This document shows positions 19,464-29,742 of a stretch of DNA of 63,980 bases, piece by piece. A program made the translations under genes and the position numbers. Positions within the stretch are counted from its first letter, which is position 1. The number at the start of each line of letters is the position of its first letter. The notes below the pieces were generated by a model. That model made no database searches. It saw only the letters and a program-made list of their open reading frames with translations, and was not told the DNA's origin. Source of the DNA: Gammaproteobacteria bacterium (GTDB taxonomy: Bacteria; Pseudomonadota; Gammaproteobacteria; Steroidobacterales; Woeseiaceae); assembly GCA_029862045.1 (NCBI GenBank), contig JAOTYE010000020.1:1-63980 (forward strand), in the 5' to 3' direction.

Positions 19464-21386
19464 TTGAATGATCTAACCAAAAATATTCTTGTCTTCGTCG
19501 TAATCATCGTCGTACTTCTGTCCGTGGTGCAGGGCCTGTCGGGTGTCAGTGGCGGCAATCCTCAGGCCAAGGACTATTCGGATTTTCTCGACGAGGTGAG
19601 ATCCGGCCAGGTAAGAATGGTCGAGATTGAGGGCGAGCGAATTCGCTTTGGCAGCCGTGAACCGCTGCCTTACTACACGATCAGCCCCGAGACCGACAAC
19701 AACACGCTGATCGGCCTGCTGGATGAGAACGACGTCCAGTTCGGTGCCGCGGAACCGAAGTCGCAGAGTCTTATCGGTCAACTTCTTATCAGCTCATTTC
19801 CGATACTCCTGTTGATCGGTGTATGGATCTATTTCATGCGCCAGATGCAAGGGGGTGGTGGTGGACGAGGAGCGATGTCCTTCGGCAAGAGCAAAGCAAG
19901 GCTCCTCGGAGAAGATCAGGTCGGCGTTACGTTTGCGGATGTGGCTGGTATCGAAGAAGCGAAAGCCGAAGTGTCTGAAGTCGTCGACTTCCTGAAAGAC
20001 CCAAGCAAATTCCAGCGTCTCGGTGGCAAGATTCCGAAAGGGGTATTGATGGTCGGGCCGCCGGGTACCGGCAAGACATTGCTTGCAAGAGCGATTGCCG
20101 GCGAAGCCAAAGTGCCGTTCTTCACGATTTCAGGTTCAGATTTTGTTGAGATGTTCGTCGGTGTCGGTGCATCGCGCGTACGCGATATGTTCGAACAGGC
20201 GAAAAAGCAAGCGCCGTGCATAATCTTCATCGACGAACTCGATGCCGTCGGCAGGCATCGTGGTGCAGGGCTCGGTGGTGGTCACGACGAGCGTGAGCAG
20301 ACACTCAATCAAATGCTTGTCGAAATGGACGGCTTCGAGGGTAATGAAGGCATCATTGTTATCGCCGCGACGAACAGACCTGATGTGCTCGACCCGGCAT
20401 TGCTGCGGCCTGGCCGCTTCGATCGCCAGGTGGTCGTGCCATTGCCGGATGTACGCGGACGGGAGCTGATTCTCAAGGTTCACATGCGCAAGGTGCCACT
20501 TGACGATGATGTCAAGCCCAACTTGATTGCGCGCGGTACGCCAGGATTCTCTGGCGCCGATCTCGCAAACCTCGTCAATGAAGCGGCGCTGTTTGCAGCC
20601 CGCGCCAATCGGCGTGTAGTCAGCATGGATCAGTTCGAGAAGGCCAAGGACAAGATCATGATGGGTACCGAGAGGCGCTCCATGGTCATGAGTGAGCAGG
20701 AGAAACTCAACACGGCCTACCACGAATCCGGTCACGCCATCGTTGGCTACCTGGTGCCCGAACACGATCCTGTCTATAAGGTCACGATCATTCCCAGGGG
20801 CCGCGCACTCGGCGTCACGATGTACCTGCCCGAGGAAGATCGTTACACCATGTCCAAGCAAAGGCTCGAAAGCGCTATTGCAAGCTTGTTCGGTGGCCGT
20901 ATCGCGGAAGAAATGATTCTGGGCCCCGGCGGGGTAACGACAGGTGCGGCCAATGACATCGAACGCGCAACAGATATTGCTCGCAATATGGTTACGAAGT
21001 GGGGGCTGTCTGAGCGCCTCGGGCCGCTGACCTACAGCGAAGATGACGGCGAAGTATTCCTGGGTCATTCGGTGACACAGCGCAAGCAGGTTTCTGACGA
21101 TACCGCTCACACAATTGACGAAGAGGTTCGTCGTATCGTCGATCTCAACTACAAAACAGCGAAATCCATTCTCGATGAAAATGTCGACAAGCTGCACGCG
21201 ATGGCAAATGCGCTCGTAAAGTACGAGACGATCGGTGACACCCAGATCAAGGACATCATGGAAGGCAGAGAGCCTCAGCCGCCCGAAGACTGGGACGACT
21301 CACTGGATTCGAATCCGGATCAGGAAGCCCCGCCGGCTGAAACTGAAAAGACAGGTTCAATTGGCGGCCCCGCCAGCGAACACTAG
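19464..21386 (+). CDS. ftsH: ATP-dependent zinc metalloprotease FtsH
   Basis: FtsH is a hexameric inner-membrane AAA+ protease that removes bad membrane proteins and heat-shock sigma factor. The 640 residues have a first membrane helix (about 5-25), a periplasmic loop and a second helix (about 98-115). The AAA module has Walker A GPPGTGKT (198 onward), Walker [13 protein letters not shown] and the SRH region, and the zinc site is HESGH (from 420). The tail is acidic and Pro-rich. TTG 19464 gives [11 protein letters not shown], the family N-terminus; a GTG start at 19431 would add eleven residues. Confidence 0.97.
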   Translation: MNDLTKNILVFVVIIVVLLSVVQGLSGVSGGNPQAKDYSDFLDEVRSGQVRMVEIEGERIRFGSREPLPYYTISPETDNNTLIGLLDENDVQFGAAEPKSQSLIGQLLISSFPILLLIGVWIYFMRQMQGGGGGRGAMSFGKSKARLLGEDQVGVTFADVAGIEEAKAEVSEVVDFLKDPSKFQRLGGKIPKGVLMVGPPGTGKTLLARAIAGEAKVPFFTISGSDFVEMFVGVGASRVRDMFEQAKKQAPCIIFIDELDAVGRHRGAGLGGGHDEREQTLNQMLVEMDGFEGNEGIIVIAATNRPDVLDPALLRPGRFDRQVVVPLPDVRGRELILKVHMRKVPLDDDVKPNLIARGTPGFSGADLANLVNEAALFAARANRRVVSMDQFEKAKDKIMMGTERRSMVMSEQEKLNTAYHESGHAIVGYLVPEHDPVYKVTIIPRGRALGVTMYLPEEDRYTMSKQRLESAIASLFGGRIAEEMILGPGGVTTGAANDIERATDIARNMVTKWGLSERLGPLTYSEDDGEVFLGHSVTQRKQVSDDTAHTIDEEVRRIVDLNYKTAKSILDENVDKLHAMANALVKYETIGDTQIKDIMEGREPQPPEDWDDSLDSNPDQEAPPAETEKTGSIGGPASEH

Positions 21387-21422
21387 ACCGCAACAAGTCA
21401 CAGAGGTCAGCGCGCTAACGCG

Positions 21423-22253
21423 ATGCTAAGTCTGGGTTCCATCGAACTGGATTGTCCTGCAGTCATGGGCATTCTGAATACGACTCCCGACTCGTTCTCG
21501 GACGGCGGCTGTTTTACGGCGCCGACGGCCGCGTTGCTGCATGCCGAACAGATGGCGCGTGACGGAGCAGCGATCATCGATGTCGGCGGAGAGTCGACGC
21601 GTCCTGGCGCCCAGGCTGTCAGTGAGCAAGAGGAGATCGACCGGGTGGTCCCGGTGATTGAGGCGCTGCGTGGTGCTGTGGATGTACCGATCTCGGTCGA
21701 TACGAGCAAGCCGGGCGTAATGCGGGCTGCCGTAGCGGCCGGCGCGTCGATGATCAACGACGTTCGTGCGCTTAGGACCGGCGGCGCGCTGGAGGCAGCG
21801 GTGAAGCTGCAACAGCCGGTCTGTCTGATGCATATGCAGGGCGAGCCCCGGACGATGCAAAAGGATCCGCAATACGACGACGTTGTGCGCGAGGTCACAC
21901 AGTTCTTGCGGGATCGCGTGGCACAATGTCGTCAGGCTGGCCTCGGTGAAGACCTGATCGTCATCGATCCGGGTTTCGGCTTCGGCAAGTCGCAGAAAGA
22001 CAATATCGAGTTGCTCGCGAATTTGCGACAATTACTGGATATCGGGCCGCCGATCCTGATCGGAGTTTCGCGCAAGTCGACGCTCGGAGCGATCACAGGT
22101 CGCGAAGTTGATGCACGATTGCCGGCGAGTGTTGCGGCGGCAATCCTGGCAGTCGATCGAGGGGCGAAAATTGTGCGTGCGCATGACGTTGCGGCGACAG
22201 TCGACGCATTGCAAATCGCGCAAGCAGTTATTGAAGCGGACAACAGCGAATGA
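21423..22253 (+). CDS. folP: Dihydropteroate synthase
   Basis: FolP joins 4-aminobenzoate to the pterin diphosphate in folate synthesis and is the target of sulfonamides. The 276-residue TIM barrel shows the family signatures VMGILNTTPDSFSDGG (loop 1) and GAAIIDVGGESTRPGA (loop 2), with ISVDTSKPGVM, INDVRAL and IDPGFGFGKSQKDN. It starts 36 bases after ftsH and overlaps glmM by four bases (ATGA), the normal ftsH-folP-glmM order. Confidence 0.98.
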   Translation: MLSLGSIELDCPAVMGILNTTPDSFSDGGCFTAPTAALLHAEQMARDGAAIIDVGGESTRPGAQAVSEQEEIDRVVPVIEALRGAVDVPISVDTSKPGVMRAAVAAGASMINDVRALRTGGALEAAVKLQQPVCLMHMQGEPRTMQKDPQYDDVVREVTQFLRDRVAQCRQAGLGEDLIVIDPGFGFGKSQKDNIELLANLRQLLDIGPPILIGVSRKSTLGAITGREVDARLPASVAAAILAVDRGAKIVRAHDVAATVDALQIAQAVIEADNSE

Positions 22254-23584
22254 GCAAAGAGCATTTTGGGACGGATGGCGTTCGCGGCATGGTCGGTACG
22301 GATCCGATGACAGCGGATTTTGCGATGCGCCTGGCCAGTGCGGCAGCACAGGTATTGGTACCTGAAGGCGGTACCGTGGTGATCGGTAAGGACACACGGC
22401 TGTCCGGATACATGTTCGAGTCGGCGCTGGAAGCCGGATTCGTCGCCGCCGGCGCCGATGTTCTGTTGATTGGTCCATTACCAACGCCCGGAATTGCCCA
22501 GCTCACACAGCAGTTTGCGGCGGATCTGGGCGTGATGATTTCGGCGTCGCATAACCCCTACGACGACAACGGCATCAAGTTTTTTGACCGCTCCGGATCC
22601 AAGCTGAGCGATGCTGTCGAACGCGAAATCGAAAACCAGCTTAAACACAGGGCAATCACGCTTGAATCAAGCAAATTGGGCAAGGCCAAGCGCATCGACA
22701 CAGCCAGGACTCGCTACCAGGAATTCTGTGCCTCGACCTTCCCGGACGATCTCACTCTCGATGGCGTCAAAGCGGTTTTCGATGGCGCCAATGGCGCGGG
22801 CTACAAAGTCGGGCCACGGACGCTCGCCAGCCTCGGGGCGGAAGTGATTCCAATCGGTTGTTCACCGAATGGGTGCAACATCAACGACGGTTGCGGCTCG
22901 ACAAGCCCCGAGCTGTTGCAATTGACCGTGCCAGCTGTCAAGGCAGATGTCGGGATCGCGCTCGACGGTGACGGCGACCGCGTGGTGATGGTCGACGAGG
23001 GCGGCAATCTCCTCGACGGCGACCAATTGCTGTACATCCTCGCGACAGCCCGCCAGCGCGACGGACGCTTGAAAGGCCCCGTCGTCGGTACCGTCATGAG
23101 TAATCTCGGACTCGAACACGCGCTAAGCGAAGCGAAGATCGATTTTCGGCGTGTCAGCGTCGGTGATCGATACGTGCTTGAAAAATTGAAAGAAACCGGC
23201 GGCATCATCGGCGGAGAAACCTCGGGTCACATGATCATGCTCGATCAGACGACGACAGGTGATGGCCTTGTCTGTGCCTTGCAGGTGCTTGCGGTCATGA
23301 AGCAAACCGGCAAGACGCTCTCCGAGTTGGCCTCAGGGATGCCCAAATACCCGCAGACGATGGTCAATGTTCGGACCGAGAAACGACTCGATCCGGGTGC
23401 TTCCCCGGCCATACAGGATGCTGTCGTGGCTGCGGAAGTTGAACTCGCGGACACAGGCCGCGTCGTACTTCGGGCATCGGGCACCGAGCCCGTGATCCGG
23501 GTGATGGTCGAGGGCGAAGACGAGGATCAGGTCCTCGCCCTGGCCAAACGGCTTGCTGCGGTGGTCGCCGAGACCGCGACCTGA
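22250..23584 (+). CDS. glmM: Phosphoglucosamine mutase
   Basis: GlmM converts glucosamine-6-phosphate to glucosamine-1-phosphate for peptidoglycan and lipopolysaccharide precursors. The 444 residues contain the phosphoserine loop ISASHNPYDDNG with Ser100 as the active serine, the metal loop ALDGDGDRVVMVD, the sugar loop GGETSGHM and the C-terminal phosphate-binding RASGTEPVIRVMVEG. It is translationally coupled to folP. All catalytic motifs are present. Confidence 0.98.
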   Translation: MSKEHFGTDGVRGMVGTDPMTADFAMRLASAAAQVLVPEGGTVVIGKDTRLSGYMFESALEAGFVAAGADVLLIGPLPTPGIAQLTQQFAADLGVMISASHNPYDDNGIKFFDRSGSKLSDAVEREIENQLKHRAITLESSKLGKAKRIDTARTRYQEFCASTFPDDLTLDGVKAVFDGANGAGYKVGPRTLASLGAEVIPIGCSPNGCNINDGCGSTSPELLQLTVPAVKADVGIALDGDGDRVVMVDEGGNLLDGDQLLYILATARQRDGRLKGPVVGTVMSNLGLEHALSEAKIDFRRVSVGDRYVLEKLKETGGIIGGETSGHMIMLDQTTTGDGLVCALQVLAVMKQTGKTLSELASGMPKYPQTMVNVRTEKRLDPGASPAIQDAVVAAEVELADTGRVVLRASGTEPVIRVMVEGEDEDQVLALAKRLAAVVAETAT

Positions 23585-23617
23585 GATTCTGCGCACCCTT
23601 TTGGTCGTCTTTGTACG

Positions 23618-23646
23618 TTGCTTTGCCGGGTTAGCCCCGGTATCCT
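23618..23646 (+). promoter_or_regulatory. Candidate sigma-70 promoter of tpiA
   Basis: TTGCTT (23618-23623) and TATCCT (23641-23646) are separated by 17 bases, with the -10 box about 32 bases before the tpiA start. The spacer contains a small CCGGG...CCCGG hairpin. Confidence 0.4.
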
Positions 23647-23678
23647 TGCGCGCCTTTTAAACTCGGGGTTACACCACC

Positions 23679-24437
23679 ATGCGCGACTTTCTCGTTGCCG
23701 GCAATTGGAAAATGAACGGCTATGCAGCCGGCAATACGGCATTGGTTGCCGGCATTGCTGCTGGCGTGCCACATTCGGCCAGGGTGAAGGTACTGCTTTG
23801 CCCGCCTTTTCCGTACCTTGCATCAGTGGTTGCACAGTTGCAGGGCAGCAACGTCGCGGTCGGTGCGCAGACCGTCTCGGAGCACCAATCGGGCGCGTTC
23901 ACGGGCGAGGTGGCACCAGCCATGCTGCGCGACGTGGGCTGCGAGTACGTTATTGTAGGTCACTCGGAACGGCGTGCTCTTTACGGTGAAACCAGCGCCG
24001 CCGTTGCCGGAAAGTTCAAAGCGGCACTTGGCGCGGGTCTGAAACCGATTCTGTGTGTGGGCGAGACGCTCGAAGAGCGCGAGGCCGGCAGTACCGAGTC
24101 GGTTGTTGACGAGCAACTTGGCGCGGTTATCGACACGGTCGGAATCGCGGCATTTGCCTCCGCCGTTGTCGCTTACGAGCCTGTCTGGGCGATCGGTACC
24201 GGTAAAACGGCGAGCCCGGAGCAGGCGCAGGAGGTACACCGACACATTCGTGCGCTGCTGGCGGGGCACGATGCCGACATTGCTGAGTCGACACAAATTC
24301 TGTACGGCGGCAGCATGAAAGGGGAAAATGCGGCAGGATTGCTCGGCATGCCGGACATCGATGGCGGACTGATCGGCGGCGCATCGCTCAAGGCAGTGGA
24401 TTTTTTGGCGATCGCGAATGCGGCCGCACAAGGTTGA
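23679..24437 (+). CDS. tpiA: Triose-phosphate isomerase
   Basis: TpiA interconverts dihydroxyacetone phosphate and glyceraldehyde-3-phosphate. The 252-residue TIM barrel has the catalytic residues Lys11 (GNWKMNG), His95 (IVGHSERR) and Glu167 (VAYEPVWAIGTGK), plus the phosphate-binding loop ILYGGSMK. The length is normal. It is followed after 7 bases by secG, a conserved pairing in gammaproteobacteria. Confidence 0.98.
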   Translation: MRDFLVAGNWKMNGYAAGNTALVAGIAAGVPHSARVKVLLCPPFPYLASVVAQLQGSNVAVGAQTVSEHQSGAFTGEVAPAMLRDVGCEYVIVGHSERRALYGETSAAVAGKFKAALGAGLKPILCVGETLEEREAGSTESVVDEQLGAVIDTVGIAAFASAVVAYEPVWAIGTGKTASPEQAQEVHRHIRALLAGHDADIAESTQILYGGSMKGENAAGLLGMPDIDGGLIGGASLKAVDFLAIANAAAQG

Positions 24438-24444
24438 GGACTAA

Positions 24445-24885
24445 ATGGATACCATTCAAAAAGTTGCATTGATTGTACATACGCTGATCGCGCTGGGCAT
24501 CATCGCGCTGGTACTGCTGCAACGCGGCAAGGGAGCGGATGCCGGTGCGGCATTTGGCGCTGGCGCGTCGGGCACAGTATTTGGTGCTCGCGGTTCCGGC
24601 AGCTTCTTCTCGCGTGCAACAGCGGTGCTGGCGACGGCATTTTTCGCGAGCAGCCTGACGCTCGCCTATCTGAGCAGTCAAAGGACGACCGGACCGGAGA
24701 GCCTGCTCGAAGATGCGCCGATCGTTGAGGTGGAGGCCGATGAGCCGCCAGTCGCGACCGAGGAAATGCCGGTTGGGGACATGCCTGCGCTTGAGGCAAG
24801 CGGCGATTCGGAACAGCTTCCGGCGCTCGACGGTGATCTGCCGGCACTCGAGGACGATACGCCGCCGGCAGAAGACAACCAGTAA
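24445..24885 (+). CDS. secG: Preprotein translocase subunit SecG
   Basis: SecG is a small membrane subunit that assists the SecYE channel. The 146 residues have two membrane helices (about 4-25 and 52-72) around the conserved LLQRGKGADAGAAFGAGASGTVFGARGSGSFFSRATA. After the second helix comes an acidic, Pro/Glu/Asp-rich tail of about 70 residues (for example LPALDGDLPALEDDTPPAEDNQ), longer than in the E. coli protein (110 residues in total). The tail is probably disordered. tRNA-Leu follows. Confidence 0.95.
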   Translation: MDTIQKVALIVHTLIALGIIALVLLQRGKGADAGAAFGAGASGTVFGARGSGSFFSRATAVLATAFFASSLTLAYLSSQRTTGPESLLEDAPIVEVEADEPPVATEEMPVGDMPALEASGDSEQLPALDGDLPALEDDTPPAEDNQ

Positions 24886-24913
24886 GCGCACAGGAAGGTC
24901 CCACACGATTAAT

Positions 24914-24998
24914 GCTCTGGTGGTGGAATTGGTAGACACGCTGTCTTGAGGGGGCAGTGGCGCAAGCCGTGCGAGTTCGAGTCTCGCCCAGAGCACCA
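24914..24998 (+). tRNA. tRNA-Leu (anticodon GAG)
   Basis: The 85-base molecule has acceptor GCTCTGG paired with CCAGAGC, the D-arm TGGTGGAATTGGTAGACA and an anticodon arm CTGTC-TTGAGGG-GGCAG with anticodon GAG. It has a long variable arm typical of tRNA-Leu, a T-arm GCGAG-TTCGAGT-CTCGC and an encoded CCA end. It sits between secG and nuoA, a conserved gammaproteobacterial location. Confidence 0.97.
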
Positions 24999-25038
24999 TT
25001 CAATTTTGTAGCGAGCAACCTGCGCAAGGGTGTATTCA

Positions 25039-25069
25039 TAGTGCGACACACTGATACAATGTCGCGCTA
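25039..25069 (+). promoter_or_regulatory. Inverted repeat and possible -10 box upstream of nuoA
   Basis: TAGTGCGACA and TGTCGCGCTA form a 10-base inverted repeat with one mismatch around 11 bases. A possible -10 box TACAAT (25055-25060) lies at the edge of the loop; no convincing -35 box is visible. It may be an operator or an RNA hairpin controlling the nuo operon. The function is an inference. Confidence 0.35.
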
Positions 25070-25107
25070 AATCAGGGGCGAATCTCCGCACCAGCACTCG
25101 GGCAATA

Positions 25108-25464
25108 ATGCTACAAGAATACTTTCCCATTCTGGTTTTTCTAGGCGTCGCAGCGGGCATCGGTCTCTTGCTTCTCGGCCTCGGCTTTCTGATCGGCAAG
25201 GGCGGCAAAGACGCTGAAAAACTCTCGCCGTACGAATGCGGCTTTGAGGCGTTCGAAGATTCGCGCACCCGGTTCGATGTTCGCTATTACCTCGTTGCGA
25301 TTCTCTTCATTATCTTCGATCTCGAGATTGCCTTCCTGTTTCCGTGGGCGGTATCGCTGGATACTGTCGGTCATTTTGGCCTGATCTCGATGGGCCTGTT
25401 TCTTGCGATCCTCGTCGTCGGCTTCATCTACGAATGGAAAAAAGGAGCGCTGGAATGGGACTAG
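25108..25464 (+). CDS. nuoA: NADH-quinone oxidoreductase subunit A
   Basis: NuoA is a small membrane subunit at the junction between the arms of complex I. The 118 residues contain three helices and the conserved [44 protein letters not shown], including the Cys loop and the [10 protein letters not shown] helix. It is the first gene of the nuo operon and overlaps nuoB by ten bases. Confidence 0.97.
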   Translation: MLQEYFPILVFLGVAAGIGLLLLGLGFLIGKGGKDAEKLSPYECGFEAFEDSRTRFDVRYYLVAILFIIFDLEIAFLFPWAVSLDTVGHFGLISMGLFLAILVVGFIYEWKKGALEWD

Positions 25465-25988
25465 CCAATTCAGTCGATACCGCGGAACTTGGGTCAGACG
25501 ACGGTAGCGAAGCGGCGGGCGATAGTCTGCAAAAGAAGGGCTTCGTCGTCACAAGCGTGGATGCGGTCATGAACTGGGCGAGAACCGGTTCGCTCTGGCC
25601 AATGACATTTGGGCTCGCCTGTTGTGCGGTTGAAATGATGCAGGCTGGCGCATCGCGCTACGACCTGGACAGGTTTGGCATTATTTTTCGCCCCAGCCCG
25701 CGACAATCTGATTGCATGATCGTCGCCGGAACGCTGACCAACAAGATGGCGCCGGCGCTCAGAAAAGTCTATGACCAGATGCCGGAGCCGCGTTGGGTCG
25801 TATCGATGGGCTCTTGTGCCAATGGCGGTGGTTATTACCACTACTCGTATGCGGTGGTGCGGGGTTGTGATCGCATCGTCCCGGTCGATGTTTACGTTCC
25901 GGGCTGTCCTCCGACGGCAGAAGCCCTGATCTATGGGCTGATACAACTACAAAATAAAATTCGTCGCACGAGTACGATAGCAAGATAA
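25455..25988 (+). CDS. nuoB: NADH-quinone oxidoreductase subunit B
   Basis: NuoB binds cluster N2, the last Fe-S centre before quinone. The 177-residue protein contains the tandem cysteines in [11 protein letters not shown], then GSCANGGG and [14 protein letters not shown], which supply the four ligands. ATG 25455 follows the ribosome-binding site AAAGGAG and lies inside the end of nuoA. The longer open frame upstream is out of frame with nuoA and not credible. An N-terminal stretch of about 30 polar residues precedes the core. Confidence 0.97.
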   Translation: MGLANSVDTAELGSDDGSEAAGDSLQKKGFVVTSVDAVMNWARTGSLWPMTFGLACCAVEMMQAGASRYDLDRFGIIFRPSPRQSDCMIVAGTLTNKMAPALRKVYDQMPEPRWVVSMGSCANGGGYYHYSYAVVRGCDRIVPVDVYVPGCPPTAEALIYGLIQLQNKIRRTSTIAR

Positions 25989-25997
25989 AAACAAGAA

Positions 25998-26699
25998 ATG
26001 ACTGACCGGTACGAGACATTAGCGGCTCGGATAGACGAGCGCTTCGGCGCGCAGATGACGCGTGTTGCGTCGAGCTGCGGCGAATTGACTTTCGTGGTTG
26101 ATAAAGACGACCTGCACGAAGTCGCAACCGCGTTGCGTAATGACGGCGAATTTGGTTTCGAAATGCTCATGGATGTCTGCGGTGTCGACTATCTGAGCTA
26201 TGGCAGCGACGAATGGACGACATCGAGCGCGACCGGTACCGGATTCAGCCGCGGCGTCGAACGCGAGCCCGTCATTCTCGATGAGGCGGATGAATTTGAC
26301 GCGGAACGGTTTGCCGTCGTTTACCACCTGTTGTCGCTGCACCACAATTTGCGTCTGCGACTGCGCGTGTACACGGGGACAAACAATCCGCCGGTCGTAA
26401 AATCAGTCGTCGATATCTGGAACGGTGCCAACTGGTTCGAGCGCGAGGCGTTTGATCTTTACGGAATCTTATTCGAGGGCCACCCGGACCTGCGGCGCAT
26501 TCTGACAGACTACGGTTTTATCGGGCATCCGTTCCGCAAGGATTTTCCACTGATCGGAAACGTCGAGGTGAGCTACGACCCGGAGAAGGGAAGGGTGGCC
26601 TATAAGCCGGTCAGTATTGAACCTCGAACGCTCGTGCCGCGTGTGATTCGCGACGATAACCGCTACTCGGCTGATCTCAAGGGCGCGACCGATGGCTGA
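25998..26699 (+). CDS. nuoC: NADH-quinone oxidoreductase subunit C
   Basis: NuoC is the 30-kDa-type peripheral subunit close to the quinone site. The 233 residues include the signature [24 protein letters not shown] and [46 protein letters not shown] ~20-residue insert with [18 protein letters not shown] lies in the N-terminal half. It is separate from nuoD, unlike the nuoCD fusion of E. coli. It overlaps nuoD by eight bases. Confidence 0.97.
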   Translation: MTDRYETLAARIDERFGAQMTRVASSCGELTFVVDKDDLHEVATALRNDGEFGFEMLMDVCGVDYLSYGSDEWTTSSATGTGFSRGVEREPVILDEADEFDAERFAVVYHLLSLHHNLRLRLRVYTGTNNPPVVKSVVDIWNGANWFEREAFDLYGILFEGHPDLRRILTDYGFIGHPFRKDFPLIGNVEVSYDPEKGRVAYKPVSIEPRTLVPRVIRDDNRYSADLKGATDG

Positions 26700-27945
26700 A
26701 ATTCAGAATTACACGATGAATTTCGGGCCGCAGCATCCCGCGGCACACGGAGTACTGCGGCTTGTACTAGAGCTTGATGGCGAAGTCATCCAGAAAGCTG
26801 ATCCGCATGTCGGACTTTTGCACCGTGCAACCGAGAAGCTGGCCGAGTCCAAACCGTTTAGTCAAAGTATCGGTTACATGGATCGCCTCGATTACGTTTC
26901 GATGATGTGTAACGAGCACGGTTACGTCATGGCCATCGAAAAATTGCTTGGCGTGACCGTGCCGCAACGAGCGCAATACATTCGCGTCATGTTCGACGAG
27001 ATTACTCGCATCCTGAATCATCTGATGTGGCTCGGTGCACACGGGCTCGATATCGGTGCGATGACAATGTTCCTGTATTGCTTCCGTGAGCGTGAGGATC
27101 TGATGGACTGCTACGAGGCAGTATCAGGCACGCGTATGCATGCCACGTACTACAGACCGGGTGGCGTGTATCGAGATCTGCCGGAAACGATGCCGAAGTA
27201 CCAGGAATCAAAGTTCCGCAGCAAAAAGGAAATTAATCGACTCAATGCCGCTCGTGATGGCTCGCTGCTCGACTTCATCGAAGCGTTTACGGACAAGTTT
27301 CCGGGATGCGTCGATGAGTACGAAACTCTGCTGACCGATAACCGCATCTGGAAACAACGCACAGTCAACATTGCTGTTGTGTCTCCGGATCGCGCGATGC
27401 AACTCGGCTTTTCCGGGCCGATGCTAAGAGGTTCCGGAGTTGAGTGGGATCTGCGCAAGAAGCAACCTTACGAAACATACGACCAGGTAGATTTCGACAT
27501 TCCGGTTGGCGTTAACGGCGATTGCTATGACCGTTACCTTGTCCGTGTTGAAGAGATGCGTCAGTCAAATCGTATTATTAAGCAGTGTATCGATTGGTTG
27601 CGTGAGAATCCGGGTTCGGTGATGGCTGACGATCACAAAATCGTCGCCCCCAGTCGTGTCGAGATGAAAGATGACATGGAGTCGCTCATCCATCACTTCA
27701 AACTCTTTACCGAAGGCTATTGCGTACCGGCCGGTGAGGCTTATGCCGCAATTGAGCATCCGAAGGGCGAGTTTGGTGTTTACATCGTTTCCGATGGCGC
27801 GAACAAACCGTATCGAGTAAAGATCCGCGCGCCAGGTTTTGCCCACATTTCCGCCATGTCTGAAATGGTCGAAGGGCATATGCTGGCCGATGTGGTTGCG
27901 GTGATCGGAACGCAGGACATTGTTTTTGGGGAGGTGGATCGATGA
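26692..27945 (+). CDS. nuoD: NADH-quinone oxidoreductase subunit D
   Basis: NuoD is the 49-kDa subunit that forms the quinone-binding cavity with NuoB. The 417 residues begin with [22 protein letters not shown], whose histidine lines the quinone site, and end with the conserved [20 protein letters not shown]. There is no fusion to NuoC. The gene overlaps nuoE by four bases (ATGA), which fits tight stoichiometric expression. Confidence 0.98.
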   Translation: MAEIQNYTMNFGPQHPAAHGVLRLVLELDGEVIQKADPHVGLLHRATEKLAESKPFSQSIGYMDRLDYVSMMCNEHGYVMAIEKLLGVTVPQRAQYIRVMFDEITRILNHLMWLGAHGLDIGAMTMFLYCFREREDLMDCYEAVSGTRMHATYYRPGGVYRDLPETMPKYQESKFRSKKEINRLNAARDGSLLDFIEAFTDKFPGCVDEYETLLTDNRIWKQRTVNIAVVSPDRAMQLGFSGPMLRGSGVEWDLRKKQPYETYDQVDFDIPVGVNGDCYDRYLVRVEEMRQSNRIIKQCIDWLRENPGSVMADDHKIVAPSRVEMKDDMESLIHHFKLFTEGYCVPAGEAYAAIEHPKGEFGVYIVSDGANKPYRVKIRAPGFAHISAMSEMVEGHMLADVVAVIGTQDIVFGEVDR

Positions 27946-28433
27946 GCAAATCCGATCTTCTCTCCGCTCACGTCAAGGAAGAAATCGAGCACTGGAAAGC
28001 GCGTTTTCCGGAAGGCAGGCAGCGATCCGCGGTCATTAGTGCCTTGCACGCCGTACAGCACGAGAACGATGGCTACCTGACCGCGGAGCTTATGAACGCA
28101 GTCGCCGATTATCTCGACCTGCCGACGATTCAGGTTTACGAAGTCGCGACGTTCTATTCGATGTTCCAGACCAAGCCCGTTGGTCGTCACAACATCGCTA
28201 TCTGTACCAATGTCTCGTGCATGCTGCGCGGCGCCGACGGCATCGTCGCACATGTCGAAAACAAGCTTGGGATAAAGCTCGGTGAAAGTACCGAAGATGG
28301 TCGCATCTACCTGAAGACTGAAGAGGAATGCCTTGCGGCCTGCTGTGGTGCACCGATGATGATGGTGGACCATAAGTACCATGAGAATCTGACGCCGGAT
28401 CAGGTTGACGACATTCTGGACGGACTGGACTGA
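27942..28433 (+). CDS. nuoE: NADH-quinone oxidoreductase subunit E
   Basis: NuoE carries the [2Fe-2S] cluster N1a in the NADH-oxidising tip. The 163 residues have a thioredoxin-like fold with the ligands in [12 protein letters not shown] and [16 protein letters not shown]. The helical N-terminus [18 protein letters not shown] is typical. Start overlaps nuoD and stop overlaps the nuoF ATG by one base (TGATG). Confidence 0.97.
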   Translation: MSKSDLLSAHVKEEIEHWKARFPEGRQRSAVISALHAVQHENDGYLTAELMNAVADYLDLPTIQVYEVATFYSMFQTKPVGRHNIAICTNVSCMLRGADGIVAHVENKLGIKLGESTEDGRIYLKTEEECLAACCGAPMMMVDHKYHENLTPDQVDDILDGLD

Positions 28434-29737
28434 TGGCCGTGGAACAGAATCTCGTTTGCTTTAATACGTTCGGCCAGGAGCGGTCATATTCGCTCGACAC
28501 GTACGAAAAAAACCATGGTTATCAGGCGTGGCGCAGGATACTCGCGGGCAAAATGACACCCGAGGAGATTATCGACGAGGTCAAGGCGTCCGGACTACGT
28601 GGCCGCGGCGGCGCAGGTTTCCCGACGGGTCTCAAATGGAGTTTTATGCCACGGGGTGCCGATGTGCAAAGGTACCTCGTGTGCAATTCGGACGAAAGTG
28701 AGCCCGGCACCTGCCATGACCGCGACGTGCTGCGCTACAACCCGCATGCACTTGTCGAGGGCATGGCGATTGCGTCCTACGCGATGGGTGTGACAGCCGC
28801 GTACAACTATATCCGCGGCGAGTTCATTGATGAACCCGTGCCACGCTTCGAGGCTGCTGTAAGAGAGGCTTATGAAGCAGGCCTGCTTGGCAAGAACATT
28901 CAGGGATCAGGCATTGACTTCGACCTCAACACGTTTGTTGGCGCGGGGGCGTATATTTGTGGCGAAGAAACTGCGTTGCTCGAGTCCCTCGAAGGTAAGC
29001 AGGGCAAGCCGCGCTTCAAGCCGCCGTTCCCGGCGAATTTCGGCCTGTACGGCAAACCGACCACGATCAATAACACGCAAAGCCTTGCGAGTGTGCCCGC
29101 GATCATTCGCAATGGCGCAAGCTGGTTCGCTGCCCTGGGCCCTGAGGGGTCGGGAGGCACCGCGCTGTTCTCTGTGTCGGGACACGTTGAGAAGCCCGGT
29201 AATTACGAATTACCGATGGGCATATCGTTCAAAGACCTGCTTGATTTTTGTGGAGGCGTCTGGAAGGGTCGCAAGCTGAAAGCTGTGATTCCGGGCGGTT
29301 CTTCATGCAAGGTCATGCCGGCAGAAATCATCATGGACTGCACGATGGACTACAACTCGCTGCAGCAGGCAGGTTCATCGTTCGGCACCGGTGCGGTCAT
29401 GGTTATGGACGAAACGACCTGCATGGTCAAAGTGCTGCGCCGCATCTCGCGCTTTTATATGGCTGAGTCATGCGGACAGTGCACACCGTGTCGCGAGGGC
29501 ACGGGCTGGCTCTACCGCATGCTGACACGCATCGTGGCAGGCAAAGGCCAGGACGAGGATCTCGACAAGTTGGTTGATGTCGCCAACAAGATAGAAGGCC
29601 ACACCATTTGTGCGCTTGGCGACGCCGCTGCCTGGCCGGTGCAGAGTTTCCTCAAGCATTACCATCACGAATTCGAGTACATGATCCGCAACCACGGCCG
29701 CAGTATCGTCGATGACACCACGGAGGCTGCCGCATAG
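28433..29737 (+). CDS. nuoF: NADH-quinone oxidoreductase subunit F
   Basis: NuoF binds NADH and FMN and holds cluster N3. The 434 residues show the NADH/FMN motif [18 protein letters not shown], the FMN block [14 protein letters not shown], and the 4Fe-4S ligands in [12 protein letters not shown] with the later cysteine of GHTICALGD. The length is normal. It is followed by nuoG after 5 bases. Confidence 0.98.
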   Translation: MAVEQNLVCFNTFGQERSYSLDTYEKNHGYQAWRRILAGKMTPEEIIDEVKASGLRGRGGAGFPTGLKWSFMPRGADVQRYLVCNSDESEPGTCHDRDVLRYNPHALVEGMAIASYAMGVTAAYNYIRGEFIDEPVPRFEAAVREAYEAGLLGKNIQGSGIDFDLNTFVGAGAYICGEETALLESLEGKQGKPRFKPPFPANFGLYGKPTTINNTQSLASVPAIIRNGASWFAALGPEGSGGTALFSVSGHVEKPGNYELPMGISFKDLLDFCGGVWKGRKLKAVIPGGSSCKVMPAEIIMDCTMDYNSLQQAGSSFGTGAVMVMDETTCMVKVLRRISRFYMAESCGQCTPCREGTGWLYRMLTRIVAGKGQDEDLDKLVDVANKIEGHTICALGDAAAWPVQSFLKHYHHEFEYMIRNHGRSIVDDTTEAAA

Positions 29738-29742
29738 CCGCT

